A model generated the notes under the pieces. That model was not told the DNA's origin. It did not search any database and saw only the letters and a program-made list of their open reading frames with translations. A DNA stretch of 64,000 nucleotides from Rhizobacter sp. Root1221 (GTDB lineage Bacteria; Pseudomonadota; Gammaproteobacteria; Burkholderiales; Burkholderiaceae_C), in assembly GCF_001425785.1 (NCBI RefSeq), contig NZ_LMDI01000076.1, positions 62,001-126,000 on the forward strand, given 5' to 3'. Below are positions 8,058 through 16,573 of this stretch, in pieces; the stretch's first letter is position 1, and each line of letters starts with the position of its first letter. The translations under genes and the position numbers were made by a program.

Positions 8058-8896
8058 GGCTGCTCGACCCGCACGATGTTCGGGAACACCGTCTTGTTCT
8101 CGCTCGACGCCCCCATCGCATCGTAGGCCTCGTTGAACACGCCGACCGTCGACCCGGCCAGGCGCAGGTTCCACAGCGGGGCCACGGCATGCAGCACGAG
8201 GTAGTCGCCTTCCATGTGGGAGTTCACGATCACCTCCTCCTTGGTGCCGGGCACGCTCTTGTAGACGGTGGGCACTTCCTGGTTGCGCGGGAAGAGGAGC
8301 CACGTGAAGCGTCCGTCGTCAAACGCCTCGCGGGGGCGGATGTCCACGGTTTCCGTGACCACCTGCATGGTGTAGTTGGCGTTGCGGTAGGGATAGTGGC
8401 TTTGATAGGCCATGGGCACGGACTCCAGGCTCGTGACCTTCGGCACAGCCTTCTCCGGCGCGCCCTCGCTGGCACCCTGCGGCACCACAGGCGCCGGGGC
8501 GTCGTAGTCGAAGATGAGCTTCGACATCCGGCCGGTCACGGCGCCCTTGCCGGGCCGCAGCGGCACGAGGTCGAACACATAGGACCGCGTGCGGGTGGTG
8601 ACGAGCATCGTGGCCATCGAGGCATTGCTCAACGCACGCACGAACAATCGATGGCCGCGCTTTTGTACCTCCCAGCCGGAGATGCCACCACCCGCGACGT
8701 CCTCGACGGGTTCGCCCGGACTGAACTCCACCAGCACCGGATGATCGACGGCGCCAAGCACCCGCGTCACTTCGCTGGGTGCGTACTTGACGTGGGAGAC
8801 CCGTGCGCGGTCGCCGTCGTCTTTCAGCATGGGCGCGGAGAACGCGCTGGCGCACAGGCCAACGCCGAGGATGAGACCAACACCAACGTGATTCAT
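8054..8896 (-). CDS. virB9: VirB9 T4SS outer-membrane core protein
   Basis: 280 residues with a Sec signal peptide (hydrophobic residues 4-18, likely cleavage after SAFSA near residue 21). VirB9/CagX proteins are periplasmic and form the outer ring of the core complex with VirB7 and VirB10. A tandem N-terminal and C-terminal domain layout fits the family length. The start at 8896 overlaps the stop of virB8 by four bases, and the stop overlaps virB10. No unusual feature is seen. Confidence 0.95.
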   Translation of the reverse strand: MNHVGVGLILGVGLCASAFSAPMLKDDGDRARVSHVKYAPSEVTRVLGAVDHPVLVEFSPGEPVEDVAGGGISGWEVQKRGHRLFVRALSNASMATMLVTTRTRSYVFDLVPLRPGKGAVTGRMSKLIFDYDAPAPVVPQGASEGAPEKAVPKVTSLESVPMAYQSHYPYRNANYTMQVVTETVDIRPREAFDDGRFTWLLFPRNQEVPTVYKSVPGTKEEVIVNSHMEGDYLVLHAVAPLWNLRLAGSTVGVFNEAYDAMGASSENKTVFPNIVRVEQP

Positions 8897-9609
8897 TGCG
8901 CCGCTCCGGGGGAGGTGGATGTGTCCGTGAAGTACTCTTGATCCGTGTGGTACGCGACCACCGTGAAGCCCAGCGGGTTGGCGATCAGGTCCACTTCCTT
9001 CGCGAAGGTTTTCGGCTGGTAGGCGAACTTCAGCGTGGCGATGCGCCGGGCCGTGGAAGTCGCGCTGCCCTGCTTGGTGTCGCGCTTGACCAGGTCATAG
9101 CGCACCGTCGCCGTGTTGTCCGGATGCAGCACGATGCTGAGGATGGTGGGAATGGCCTCGATCGAATCGCCCACCTTCTTGTCCAGCGCGTTGGAACCGC
9201 TGAACTGCGCGGAGTACTCCTTCCACAGCCCCGTGTCGGCCAGCACCCGCACGGTGTCGTAGTCGCGTTGCAGCAGCTTGTAGATGTAGCGCTCGCGTGC
9301 CATCACATACTCGCGGACCCAGTACTTGTGGGTCAGTTCGTTCTGGCCCACGAACTTCCTGGCGGTAGATGCCAGCTGGGCCTCACCCGTGAGCTTGTCC
9401 ACGGTGATCACATAGGGAATGGCCTGCTTCAACGGGATCAGCAAGGCCAGGCAGATGGTCATGATCACCAGCAGCGCACCTGCGGCCGCCGCCACGCGCC
9501 AGGCGAGGATCCTCGACTGCCGCTCGTGCAGCACCACGTCCTCTTCCCAACTGAGCTTGGGCGGCAAGCTGCTCTCCACCGGTTCCTTGCTTTTGCGCCA
9601 CTTGATCAT
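8893..9609 (-). CDS. virB8: VirB8 inner-membrane T4SS assembly protein
   Basis: 238 residues, the usual size. A short cytoplasmic N-terminus is followed by one membrane helix at ~38-60 and a periplasmic NTF2-like domain, the standard VirB8 layout; VirB8 nucleates assembly and contacts VirB10. ATG at 9609 (MIKWRKSK) overlaps the end of the lipoprotein gene virB7, and the stop overlaps virB9. A longer frame upstream would run through virB7 and is rejected. Confidence 0.94.
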   Translation of the reverse strand: MIKWRKSKEPVESSLPPKLSWEEDVVLHERQSRILAWRVAAAAGALLVIMTICLALLIPLKQAIPYVITVDKLTGEAQLASTARKFVGQNELTHKYWVREYVMARERYIYKLLQRDYDTVRVLADTGLWKEYSAQFSGSNALDKKVGDSIEAIPTILSIVLHPDNTATVRYDLVKRDTKQGSATSTARRIATLKFAYQPKTFAKEVDLIANPLGFTVVAYHTDQEYFTDTSTSPGAAQ

Positions 9610-9770
9610 GGGGTCTCCGCCTGTTTCTGCGGGGCGGCCGGTTTCTGCGGATTGATGGGGGTGCGGACGCTGCCGTCCGGGTATGCGAGGTCCGCCACCG
9701 GGTGAGAACAGGCGGACATCAGCAGCAGGCTCAGCAGCGCTGCGCAAAGGGATGGGATGGTCTTGTGCAT
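9606..9770 (-). CDS. virB7: VirB7 T4SS lipoprotein
   Basis: A 54-residue protein. The ATG at 9770 begins a lipoprotein signal (residues 1-20) ending in LMSAC, so Cys21 is the lipidated residue. After it comes a short Pro-rich tail. VirB7 anchors VirB9 to the outer membrane, and its place directly before virB8 with a 4-base overlap matches classic virB operons. Identification rests on size, lipobox and synteny rather than on sequence similarity, which is weak in this family. Confidence 0.85.
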   Translation of the reverse strand: MHKTIPSLCAALLSLLLMSACSHPVADLAYPDGSVRTPINPQKPAAPQKQAETP

Positions 9771-9809
9771 GGCTCGAAGTTCAGATGAAAAATGGCGAGG
9801 GGCCCGTGG

Positions 9810-11177
9810 TCAAGGCTTCTTCTCCCGGTTCCAGGCATCCCGGAATGCGGACCCGGCCCGGTTCGACGAATGCTCGCTGGCACGCCGTGCCTGGAGCCGC
9901 TCGGAACCCCGGAACGTCTTGGCGATACTTTGTCGAGCCTCTTTGGCCATCGCCGGCAGCCGCGTCTGGCCAACGGTCCTGCCGGCCGTCTTGCCGAACG
10001 AATACGCCGCCATGTTGATGGCCCGCTGCTTGGCCCGGCGCGCGAGCGACTTGGGCGCGGCAGGCCCCGAAGGCGACGAACTGCCGGAGGTGCCGGAGGT
10101 GCCGCTCACCGGCTTGTTGCCGCGGCCCATGCCGTCGCTCACGTTCATGCCGGCGGCGCCATAGGCCATGCCTTTCATGGCACCACCAAGGCCACCACCT
10201 CCCAGGCCTCCCTGCACCATGCCCTTCGCCGCGCCCATCGCCGAGCCTTGTGCAGACCGAAACATCCCGACGGCCTGGCTCGTGATCCCCAACGACCCCA
10301 CCATGTCGCCAGCGATGCTGCTCGCCTTGGTGAGCAAGGCGCCCAGCACGATCATGATGGCGATGACCTTGCCCTGTTCCTCGTAGAGCTTCGATCCGAC
10401 CGTGCCCTTCATCGGGATCAGCCCGTCCGCATTCTCTTGCAGCAGGAAGATGAACTTCTCGGCCTGCTGCTTGGCGGCCAGCACCACGACCAACAGCACG
10501 ATGGCCGTCATCACGTACTTGACCGCCGAGGTCAGCCAACCCTCCGCCCATTTGGCCGTGGACTCGAACGCGAAGCCCGCCAGGAACAGCGGCCCGAAGG
10601 CGAGCAAGATCACGATCGACTGGCTGATGACCTGGATGTCGATGAACGCGAAGACCCCGAATGCCAGGATGAAGAAGCTGACGATCGCCTGCAGGATGAT
10701 GGCGGGCACCCCGTCCAGGTGGATGCCCGGGCACCCCCCAAAGACGCAGATCTCGACGGACAGGTGCTCCCGGTCGTACAGCAGCTTGTGCACGTCCTCG
10801 AAAGTGGTGATGCCTGCCTGCATCACTTTGTCGAGCTCCTCGTAGAGGCTGCCGCTGCCTCCTCCACTCACGTATGTCGTCAGGCTCAGCTGCAGTTCGT
10901 TGAAGATGGGGCGTATCTGGTCGACGTAGGCGCTGCCGGTCAGGCACAGCGCAAACACCAGGAACGCCCGCATGGCCTTGGCAAACACGTCAAGGAAATG
11001 GTTGGACCCCCCGGCGCCGCGAATGACCGCGAACCCGTGGAACATCACCTGCAGGCTGACCCCGGCGGCGACGAGAGGAATGACACCTTCCGCGAGCTGC
11101 CCGGGCAGGTCCGTCGCCAGCGGCTCGAAGACGTCCTCCATCCACGTGTTGATATCAACGAAGGCGGTGAATGCCAT
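9810..11177 (-). CDS. virB6: VirB6 inner-membrane channel protein
   Basis: 455 residues. It is a polytopic TrbL/VirB6 membrane protein with at least five hydrophobic segments (about 30-50, 85-105, 170-215, 235-260 and 285-305) and a long Gly/Ser- then Arg/Lys-rich cytoplasmic tail from ~315 to the end. VirB6 forms part of the inner-membrane complex through which the substrate passes. The ATG at 11177 is only 3 nt after the virB4 stop, so there is no room for virB5 in its usual place. The tail is longer than in the shortest family members but within range. Confidence 0.92.
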   Translation of the reverse strand: MAFTAFVDINTWMEDVFEPLATDLPGQLAEGVIPLVAAGVSLQVMFHGFAVIRGAGGSNHFLDVFAKAMRAFLVFALCLTGSAYVDQIRPIFNELQLSLTTYVSGGGSGSLYEELDKVMQAGITTFEDVHKLLYDREHLSVEICVFGGCPGIHLDGVPAIILQAIVSFFILAFGVFAFIDIQVISQSIVILLAFGPLFLAGFAFESTAKWAEGWLTSAVKYVMTAIVLLVVVLAAKQQAEKFIFLLQENADGLIPMKGTVGSKLYEEQGKVIAIMIVLGALLTKASSIAGDMVGSLGITSQAVGMFRSAQGSAMGAAKGMVQGGLGGGGLGGAMKGMAYGAAGMNVSDGMGRGNKPVSGTSGTSGSSSPSGPAAPKSLARRAKQRAINMAAYSFGKTAGRTVGQTRLPAMAKEARQSIAKTFRGSERLQARRASEHSSNRAGSAFRDAWNREKKP

Positions 11178-11180
11178 AGG

Positions 11181-13550
11181 TCATCCCAGGAAGTGCGGCA
11201 TCCAGTCGGCCGGGTCCTCGCCATGGATCGCCCGCAGGCGGTCCAGCTTCTGGACATTGGCCGTGGTGCCGGACAGCACCTTCAACTCTTCGTCGAAACC
11301 GGTGAGGTTGAAACTGCCCAGAGAGACGGTGTCGCCTTGCTTGACCAGGAAGGTGCGAGACCCTTCGCCCAGGCCCTTGAGCAGTTCGAACTCGGTGGCA
11401 GTGAGCTTGAAACCCTCCACGTAGTCGTCGTAGTCGGCCGTGGGGTTCGGCAGGAAGATGAAGGTGGCCGTCTGCTCGATCAGGGCCCGCGCAATGGGGC
11501 TGCGCAGCGTGTCCGACGGGCTCTGGGTCATGTACACGCCGAACCCGTTCTGCTTCCGGATGGTCTTCTGCTTGTTCTTCGCGAAGTCTTCGAAGTACGA
11601 CACGGAGAGGGCTTTCCAGTACTCGTCCATGAAAAACGCGAACCGCCGGCCATCGATCATGGCTTCGACCCGGTACATCAGGTAGATCATGATGGCCGGG
11701 CAGGTGACCGGGTCGTCCAGCAGGTCGGTGTAGTCGAAGCCGAAGATCCCCCCGTCGTCGAATTCCAGCGCATCCTGGTCGCAGTCGAGGGCCCATCCCA
11801 GCGCGCCCGTTGCGGTCCAGCGCTTCAGCCGTTCTGCCACGCTGTTCTGGTCCACGTTCGGAAGGTTCTGGATCACCGCCTGGAAACCGCGGAGCTCCTG
11901 GGGCAGCCTGGCCACGGCGCGCACCGCGTGCGTGATCTCGGCCTCTTCCCGCGGTGAATGCGGCATCTCCGCCCGGTACGTGCAAAAACGCACCAGCTCG
12001 TCCCAGAACAGCAGGTTCGCCTCGCTGGGCTCCATCTTGAACGGGTTGAACTGCGTGGGCTCGCCCTTCCTCAGCGACAGGTACTTGCCGCCGGCGGCGC
12101 GGATGGCGATCTCGGCGCCGCGGTCCTTGTCGAAGTACACCATCTGGGTGCCGTACTTGCGCAGGTTGAGCAGCAGGTACAGCGCCAGCACCGTCTTGCC
12201 CGAACCGGACTGGCCGATGATCTGGCAGTTGCCGAGGGCCGACTGGCCGGTGGAGTCCTCATGCAGCGGCGTCGCATGGAAGTTGAAATAGTAGGGCTGG
12301 GCCGCCGGGGTGCGAAAGATGGTGACGGCTTCTCCCCAGGGGTTGCCGTCGCGCTTGCCGGCCTGGAAGTTGTGCAGCGAACACAAACCCGTGAAATTGC
12401 GCGAACTCAGGTGGGCCGAGCGCGGGCGCGCGCGCCAGTTGCCGGGCAACTGGGAAAGGTAGGCTTGGTCCACCACGAGGTCGACCGGCACGCCCAGGAA
12501 CCCGATGGACTGCATGCGCTCCAGCGCCACCGCCCGGCAGTCTTTGACGTCCTTGACGTTGTCGCCGATGATTTGCATCACGTAGTGGTATTCGCCAAAG
12601 GCGAATGAACCGCTGATGACACCGTCGATGGCCGCGTCCAGTTCCACGATCTGGCTCACGGCACCATCGTCCGCGCTGGCGAGGCGCTTGCGCTGGATGC
12701 GCAAGGCGGCCAATGCGTCCATCGTGTGTTTTGGCGAGAACGATTGCGTCTCGATGTACTCGAACGGCAACGCGATCATCGTGTTCAGGATGCCCGGCTC
12801 GGAGTACTCCGCGTAGTCCTTGATGTCGATGAACGTCGAGTAGTGGGTGCCGGCCACGCCGCGCGTCTCCACGATCTCATTGCCAAACAGCACCCGCGAC
12901 AACGAGAGGTAGTGGTAGAGCGGCACGTCCTTGACCGGGATGGACCGCCAGACGCCGTTGATCAGGTAGGCATAGAACTCCTGCTGGCCGCTGCACAACA
13001 CACCCTCGTGCTCATGGTCGGTCAACAACGTGGGACCGTAGGCCGAGAGCGACGTGGTCACCTGCTTCTGCAGGTCGCCGATCCTGTCGATGATCTCCTG
13101 CTCTTCGTGGCGCCGCTCCTCGATGGTGCTGGCCGTGCGGGCACTCAGCCTGCCCGCCTTCTGCGGGAACGGCCGGTACAGGATCGTCAGGTAGATCTCC
13201 GTGGCCATCAGGCCTTCGTCGTTCAGCAGGGCGTAGTACTTCTCGACCACGTGCTGGGCGAAGGTTTCGGCTGGTGCCGCCAGTTGCGCGCCAGTGAAGC
13301 GCCGCAGCCGGTGCACCCAGAAGGCATATTTGCCGTTCGACAGGCTGCGCACCAGCACGTTGAACGCCTCCATCTTGGCGTAGGCCTCGGCCACGGAAAG
13401 GCCGTCGAACGCCAGGCCATCGATCTGCCAGGTGGACATGTAGTCGCCGCTGCGGGTCGACACGATGGTGCTCGTGATACGAGCCGACATCGGGATGTGC
13501 CGGCTCAGCGTGTCGTCATGGTTGGCCAGCCGTTGTGTGGACGCCCTCAC
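11181..13550 (-). CDS. virB4: VirB4 secretion ATPase
   Basis: 789 residues, as expected for VirB4/CagE. It is the largest T4SS ATPase, acting at the inner membrane in pilus biogenesis and substrate translocation. The N-terminal CagE/VirB4 domain (~30-420) precedes the ATPase core with Walker A GQSGSGKT at ~446-453, and a Walker B of the FFMDE type near 640. The GTG at 13550 is preferred as start: it overlaps the virB3 stop (GTGA) and has a strong GAGGAGG ribosome-binding site 7 nt upstream inside virB3. An upstream extension would lie within virB3. Confidence 0.94.
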   Translation of the reverse strand: MRASTQRLANHDDTLSRHIPMSARITSTIVSTRSGDYMSTWQIDGLAFDGLSVAEAYAKMEAFNVLVRSLSNGKYAFWVHRLRRFTGAQLAAPAETFAQHVVEKYYALLNDEGLMATEIYLTILYRPFPQKAGRLSARTASTIEERRHEEQEIIDRIGDLQKQVTTSLSAYGPTLLTDHEHEGVLCSGQQEFYAYLINGVWRSIPVKDVPLYHYLSLSRVLFGNEIVETRGVAGTHYSTFIDIKDYAEYSEPGILNTMIALPFEYIETQSFSPKHTMDALAALRIQRKRLASADDGAVSQIVELDAAIDGVISGSFAFGEYHYVMQIIGDNVKDVKDCRAVALERMQSIGFLGVPVDLVVDQAYLSQLPGNWRARPRSAHLSSRNFTGLCSLHNFQAGKRDGNPWGEAVTIFRTPAAQPYYFNFHATPLHEDSTGQSALGNCQIIGQSGSGKTVLALYLLLNLRKYGTQMVYFDKDRGAEIAIRAAGGKYLSLRKGEPTQFNPFKMEPSEANLLFWDELVRFCTYRAEMPHSPREEAEITHAVRAVARLPQELRGFQAVIQNLPNVDQNSVAERLKRWTATGALGWALDCDQDALEFDDGGIFGFDYTDLLDDPVTCPAIMIYLMYRVEAMIDGRRFAFFMDEYWKALSVSYFEDFAKNKQKTIRKQNGFGVYMTQSPSDTLRSPIARALIEQTATFIFLPNPTADYDDYVEGFKLTATEFELLKGLGEGSRTFLVKQGDTVSLGSFNLTGFDEELKVLSGTTANVQKLDRLRAIHGEDPADWMPHFLG

Positions 13551-13891
13551 CGCGCACCCTCCTCGAACGACGGGCTGCGCCGGGCGTAATTGTTCGCCGA
13601 ATAGCTCTTGGCGCCCCAATGAAGCACGTTGCGCTTGGCAGGGAAGCCGCGGATGACCAGCATGTACTGCAGCAGGCGCTGGTCATCCTGCGAACTGATG
13701 TACCGCATCACCAGCACGCAGATCACGCATGAAAGCGCTATGGCCGCCGCCACGAGAAACCCCAGGAAAATCATGCCCCACATGCCGGCCAGGATGTGGG
13801 CGCCGACCACCAGGATGAATGGCACGACGGGCACCCCCGCCATCATGGCGGGGCGAGTCGCGCCTTTGAATATCACGTCGCGGTAATTCAT
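13547..13891 (-). CDS. virB3: VirB3 T4SS inner-membrane protein
   Basis: 114 residues with two adjacent hydrophobic segments at ~15-37 and ~38-62, typical of VirB3/TrbD, which associates with VirB4 and pilin export. The start at 13891 has no clear ribosome-binding site. The end of the gene carries the RBS for virB4 and its stop overlaps the virB4 start. Order virB2-virB3-virB4 agrees with the family. Confidence 0.92.
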   Translation of the reverse strand: MNYRDVIFKGATRPAMMAGVPVVPFILVVGAHILAGMWGMIFLGFLVAAAIALSCVICVLVMRYISSQDDQRLLQYMLVIRGFPAKRNVLHWGAKSYSANNYARRSPSFEEGAR

Positions 13892-13944
13892 GGAGGATCG
13901 AGGTGAGGTTTTGAAGGAGAACGGGGTGTTTCAGCCCGGGCCGG

Positions 13945-14238
13945 TCAACCGATCAATTGCGGCCCGACCGCAGCAGCGGAACCGATCAGAACCCCACCCC
14001 AGAACACCGGCGCAACGTCTTTCCATTCCGCGGCCTGGAACACCATCCGGAAACCCACGAACATCAACGCGCACGTCACGATGACACCGCCAAGGCCCAG
14101 CATCCAGTCTTTGACGTTATTGAGCAGATCTTCTGCCGAGCTGCTGATTTGTGCGAATGCCGGATGGGACGACAGGAGCATCGCGGAGGCGATGATCAAC
14201 ACGCGCGCATGTGAGTTCGAGAATTTTGTAAACATCAT
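13945..14238 (-). CDS. virB2: VirB2 major pilin precursor
   Basis: About 97 residues. A long pilin signal peptide (residues 1-29, cleavage after AFA) is followed by a mature ~68-residue peptide with two hydrophobic helices separated by a short charged loop (FQAAEWKD), as in VirB2/TrbC pilins. Two ATG codons in a row (14238 and 14235) follow an AGAGG; the annotated start is the first. The track-style TTG further upstream is not needed. The gene follows virB1 closely, by 17 bp. Confidence 0.9.
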   Translation of the reverse strand: MMFTKFSNSHARVLIIASAMLLSSHPAFAQISSSAEDLLNNVKDWMLGLGGVIVTCALMFVGFRMVFQAAEWKDVAPVFWGGVLIGSAAAVGPQLIG

Positions 14239-14255
14239 TGGCCTCTTTGGTGGAA

Positions 14256-14789
14256 TCAATCGAACATGGATCTGTTGACGGAGATGCGGGGAAAACTGCC
14301 TTTTGCGGACCTGGTACCCATCAATACTTTATCTACATAGCCCATCCTCTCTCCGGTGACAAAGTTTCCGGAGTAGTAACACGACAGCGCCGCCCGCAGC
14401 ACCGACGCGGGGTCGCTGGTTTTCAACGACCGCGCCGCACTTTCCTTGCATTGCGAATACACATGGGCCCCGGCCCGAAGGTTCTGGCACACGTCGAAGC
14501 CGTTCTTGACGTCGCCGTTCCACGCCAGCCGCTTGAAATGCACCCGGTTCACCTGGCTCAGGCCGATCGAATAGTTATAGCCGGCCTTCTCCAGATACTC
14601 CGCTGTGAGCACCGCTTCCCGCAGATCAGCGGGCTGCCGTTGGAGCCGCCCACCCACCACGCCGATGGCGTACGGATTCCCCGAAGATTCGACTTGCACG
14701 ATCTTCGCCATCATTTCCGGTTCAATAAGGCCGGCGCACTGCGCTGCGTGAATATCAAACCCCATCATGGATTCCATTGTGCGCCGCAT
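14256..14789 (-). CDS. virB1: VirB1 lytic transglycosylase
   Basis: About 177 residues from the ATG at 14789. It is an SLT-family peptidoglycan lytic transglycosylase that opens the wall for T4SS assembly. The catalytic glutamate sits in VESSGNPYAIGV (Glu34 with this start), followed by the family's GLSQVN-type motif near residue 80 and an ALSCYYSGN motif near 140. No signal peptide is seen, a feature shared with some VirB1 proteins. The start is uncertain: ATGs at 14789, 14777 and 14768 lack a good RBS, while an ideal GGAGGTGA at 14815-14822 lies 25 nt upstream of the first. The first gene of the operon. Confidence 0.88.
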   Translation of the reverse strand: MRRTMESMMGFDIHAAQCAGLIEPEMMAKIVQVESSGNPYAIGVVGGRLQRQPADLREAVLTAEYLEKAGYNYSIGLSQVNRVHFKRLAWNGDVKNGFDVCQNLRAGAHVYSQCKESAARSLKTSDPASVLRAALSCYYSGNFVTGERMGYVDKVLMGTRSAKGSFPRISVNRSMFD

Positions 14790-14849
14790 GCCGGACGCTG
14801 CAATATGCCTTTTGTCACCTCCCTCGGCGACCCGCACGCGCTCGCGTCG

Positions 14850-14935
14850 CAGCGGGCAATATGATTGCTTTTCGAGGTAAGTAGATACCCTGACGAGTAA
14901 TATTTTGTTAAACCCCCTAGGGTTAGGGGCATAAA
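14850..14935 (-). promoter_or_regulatory. Candidate virB operon promoter and operator region
   Basis: AT-rich stretch unlike its surroundings, just upstream of virB1. On the minus strand a -35-like TTAACA (about 14911-14906) is followed 18 nt later by a weak -10-like TATCTA. Directly upstream of the -35 is a dyad, CCCCTA-ACCC-TAGGGG, with a perfect CCCTAGGG palindrome at 14915-14922, which could be an operator. All assignments are by eye only. The remaining bases 14936-15068 show nothing recognisable. Confidence 0.35.
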
Positions 14936-15068
14936 AACCGCGATGCACGCCAATAACTGGCCAGATCTAAAGCGCGCCGGACGTTTCCCGTCGCAAAACG
15001 GATTCAAATGGGAAGGATTGATTACCCGGCCAGGGATTCGACACCGCGGTGCCATCGAGGAATATCCG

Positions 15069-15640
15069 TCACACGGACACCCCGTGGCCCCGCCAGGTGC
15101 AGCTCACCGGCGCGCCGTTTTCCAGCGGATACCGCACGACAGGTGACATCACGAACAGGTCACCGCTTGAGGACGCGGCCAGGCCCGGGTCGGTGGCGAG
15201 GGCGATGCGCCAAGCTTCAGGGCGCGCCAGGTGCGCGGATCTCCTCGCGCATCGCGCGGCGCAACCGGGCATCCAGGTTCGACAGCGGTTCGTCGAACAG
15301 CAGCACGGCCGGCTCCAGCGCACGAGCCAGCGCCACACGCTGCTGCAGGCCGTACGACAGGTCGTCGATCACGCTCATATGGGGAAACAGCTCGCAGCGC
15401 TGGAACACGAGGCTCACGTTGCGCTGGGCGGGCCCGAGCGTGGTGACGTCATGTCGCGCGATGAGGATGCGGCCGCTAGTCGGGCCCTCGAGCCCGGCGA
15501 TCATGCGCAAGGAGGCGGACTTTCCGCAGCCCGAACACCGCAGCGAGAAATGGCGGGGCCAAGCTGCCGCCGCGATGGCGACATTCCGGATTGCCGGAGC
15601 AGCCTGGAAGGCGACCGCGCACAGACGGGTGATGGTGTGC
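15069..15640 (-). pseudogene. Decayed ABC transporter ATPase (iron/polyamine-type) remnant
   Basis: Two frames on the minus strand carry pieces of one ATPase. Frame one (about 15640-15217) has a Walker A remnant SGCGKS, then [11 protein letters not shown] and a Q-loop region ([10 protein letters not shown]). About 55 residues are then missing between DLSYGL and [10 protein letters not shown], so the LSGG signature is lost; Walker [13 protein letters not shown] follows. The reading then breaks, and a C-terminal stretch (ending about 15069) continues in another frame. Fusion of disjoint parts, a deletion and a frameshift show that it is non-functional. It sits between the T4SS and tRNA-Val, and no permease or binding-protein gene is nearby. 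Confidence 0.75.
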
Positions 15641-15698
15641 TGCGCCGTCCGGTCCGGGCGTTGAACCCGATGACTCCGCTTTTGGAACGCCCAAAGCA

Positions 15699-15734
15699 AA
15701 TCAGGCATTCAGCGTTTCCGCTGAATGCCTGATT
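15699..15734 (-). terminator. Strong hairpin, probable terminator of tRNA-Val
   Basis: A perfect 16-bp stem (AATCAGGCATTCAGCG and its complement) with a 4-nt loop, located 12 nt after the 3' end of the tRNA on the minus strand. The T-run that follows is weak and interrupted (TTTGCTTT), so termination is likely but not certain. Confidence 0.65.
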
Positions 15735-15746
15735 CTTCTAGCTGTT

Positions 15747-15821
15747 TGGTGGGTGGTACAGGGATTGAACCTGTGACCCCTGCCGTGTGAAGGCAGTGCT
15801 CTACCGCTGAGCTAACCACCC
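15747..15821 (-). tRNA. tRNA-Val (anticodon CAC)
   Basis: The minus strand folds into a full cloverleaf. The acceptor stem GGGTGGT pairs with ACCACCC, followed by encoded ACCA; the D arm is GCTC/GAGC. The anticodon stem CTGCC/GGCAG encloses loop TTCACAC with anticodon CAC (valine), and the T arm ACAGG/CCTGT holds TTCAATC. Such genes are frequent integration sites for islands, and the T4SS region begins just beyond its 3' end, but no duplicated tRNA end was found in the window. Confidence 0.97.
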
Positions 15822-15865
15822 GGAAACCGGGTCTGCAAATTCACCGTCGTTTGCAGAGCCTCAGA

Positions 15866-16573
15866 TTATGCCACAAGCAAACGCCACTTTGTCTTCCCGT
15901 TGGAAGATTTATCGAGATCTTTCAGCACACCCTCGTGGGCCTCGGTCTCCAGCACGTTGGCCACGAGCACCGGCAAGGTGAACTGGCTGAAGTCGATGGC
16001 GGTGATGACCACCTCGCCCGGGCCGCCGGCATCGGTGGCATCGATGACGAGCGAGTCCTGCCCGCGGGTCATGCGGATGTAGACCTCGGCGAGCAGGCCC
16101 GCGTCGAGCAAGGCGCCGTGCAGCGTGCGGTTGGTGTTGTCCACCTCGAGCCGCCTGCACAGCGCGTCGAGCGAGTTCGACTTGCCCGGGAACATCTCCC
16201 GCGCCATGGTCAAGCTGTCGGTGATGGCCGAGACGTGGGTGGGGAACTTGGGGCGGCCCAGGCGGCGCAGTTCCTCGTTGAGGAAGCCCACGTCGAACCC
16301 GGCGTTGTGGATGATGATCTCGGCGCCCGAGAGGTAGTCCATCAGCTCGTCGGCCACCGACGCGAACAACGGCTTGTCCGACAGGAACTCGTCGGTGAGG
16401 CCGTGGATCTTGACGGCGTCCTCGTGGTTCTTGCGCTCGGGGTTCAGGTAGAAGTGCAGGTTCTCGCCGGTGAGCCGGCGGTTCACCATCTCCACGCACC
16501 CGATTTCGATGACGCGGTCGCCGGACTCCGGGCTCAGGCCCGTGGTTTCGGTGTCGAGGAAGATCTGCCTCAT
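15866..16573 (-). CDS. dnaQ: DNA polymerase III epsilon subunit (proofreading 3'-5' exonuclease)
   Basis: 235 residues, the normal epsilon size. This is the DEDD-family exonuclease that proofreads for DNA polymerase III. ExoI is seen as FLDTETTG (~5-12), ExoII around IIIHNAGFDVGFLN (~86-100), and ExoIII with TLHGALLDAGLLAEVY near 150-165, where the HxAxxD arrangement is intact. A C-terminal region after ~185 would bind the polymerase alpha subunit. The ATG at 16573 overlaps the stop of lgt (ATGA), so the two genes are probably translated together. A much longer upstream frame lies inside lgt. Confidence 0.96.
   Translation of the reverse strand: MRQIFLDTETTGLSPESGDRVIEIGCVEMVNRRLTGENLHFYLNPERKNHEDAVKIHGLTDEFLSDKPLFASVADELMDYLSGAEIIIHNAGFDVGFLNEELRRLGRPKFPTHVSAITDSLTMAREMFPGKSNSLDALCRRLEVDNTNRTLHGALLDAGLLAEVYIRMTRGQDSLVIDATDAGGPGEVVITAIDFSQFTLPVLVANVLETEAHEGVLKDLDKSSNGKTKWRLLVA

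Noticed and set aside
9810-11177. Hidden virB5 between virB4 and virB6
   Set aside because: Only 3 nt separate the two genes, so no frame can be present there.
14815-14822. Perfect GGAGGTGA as the start site of an extra small gene
   Set aside because: No ATG, GTG or TTG at a workable distance opens a meaningful frame; kept only as a finding about virB1.
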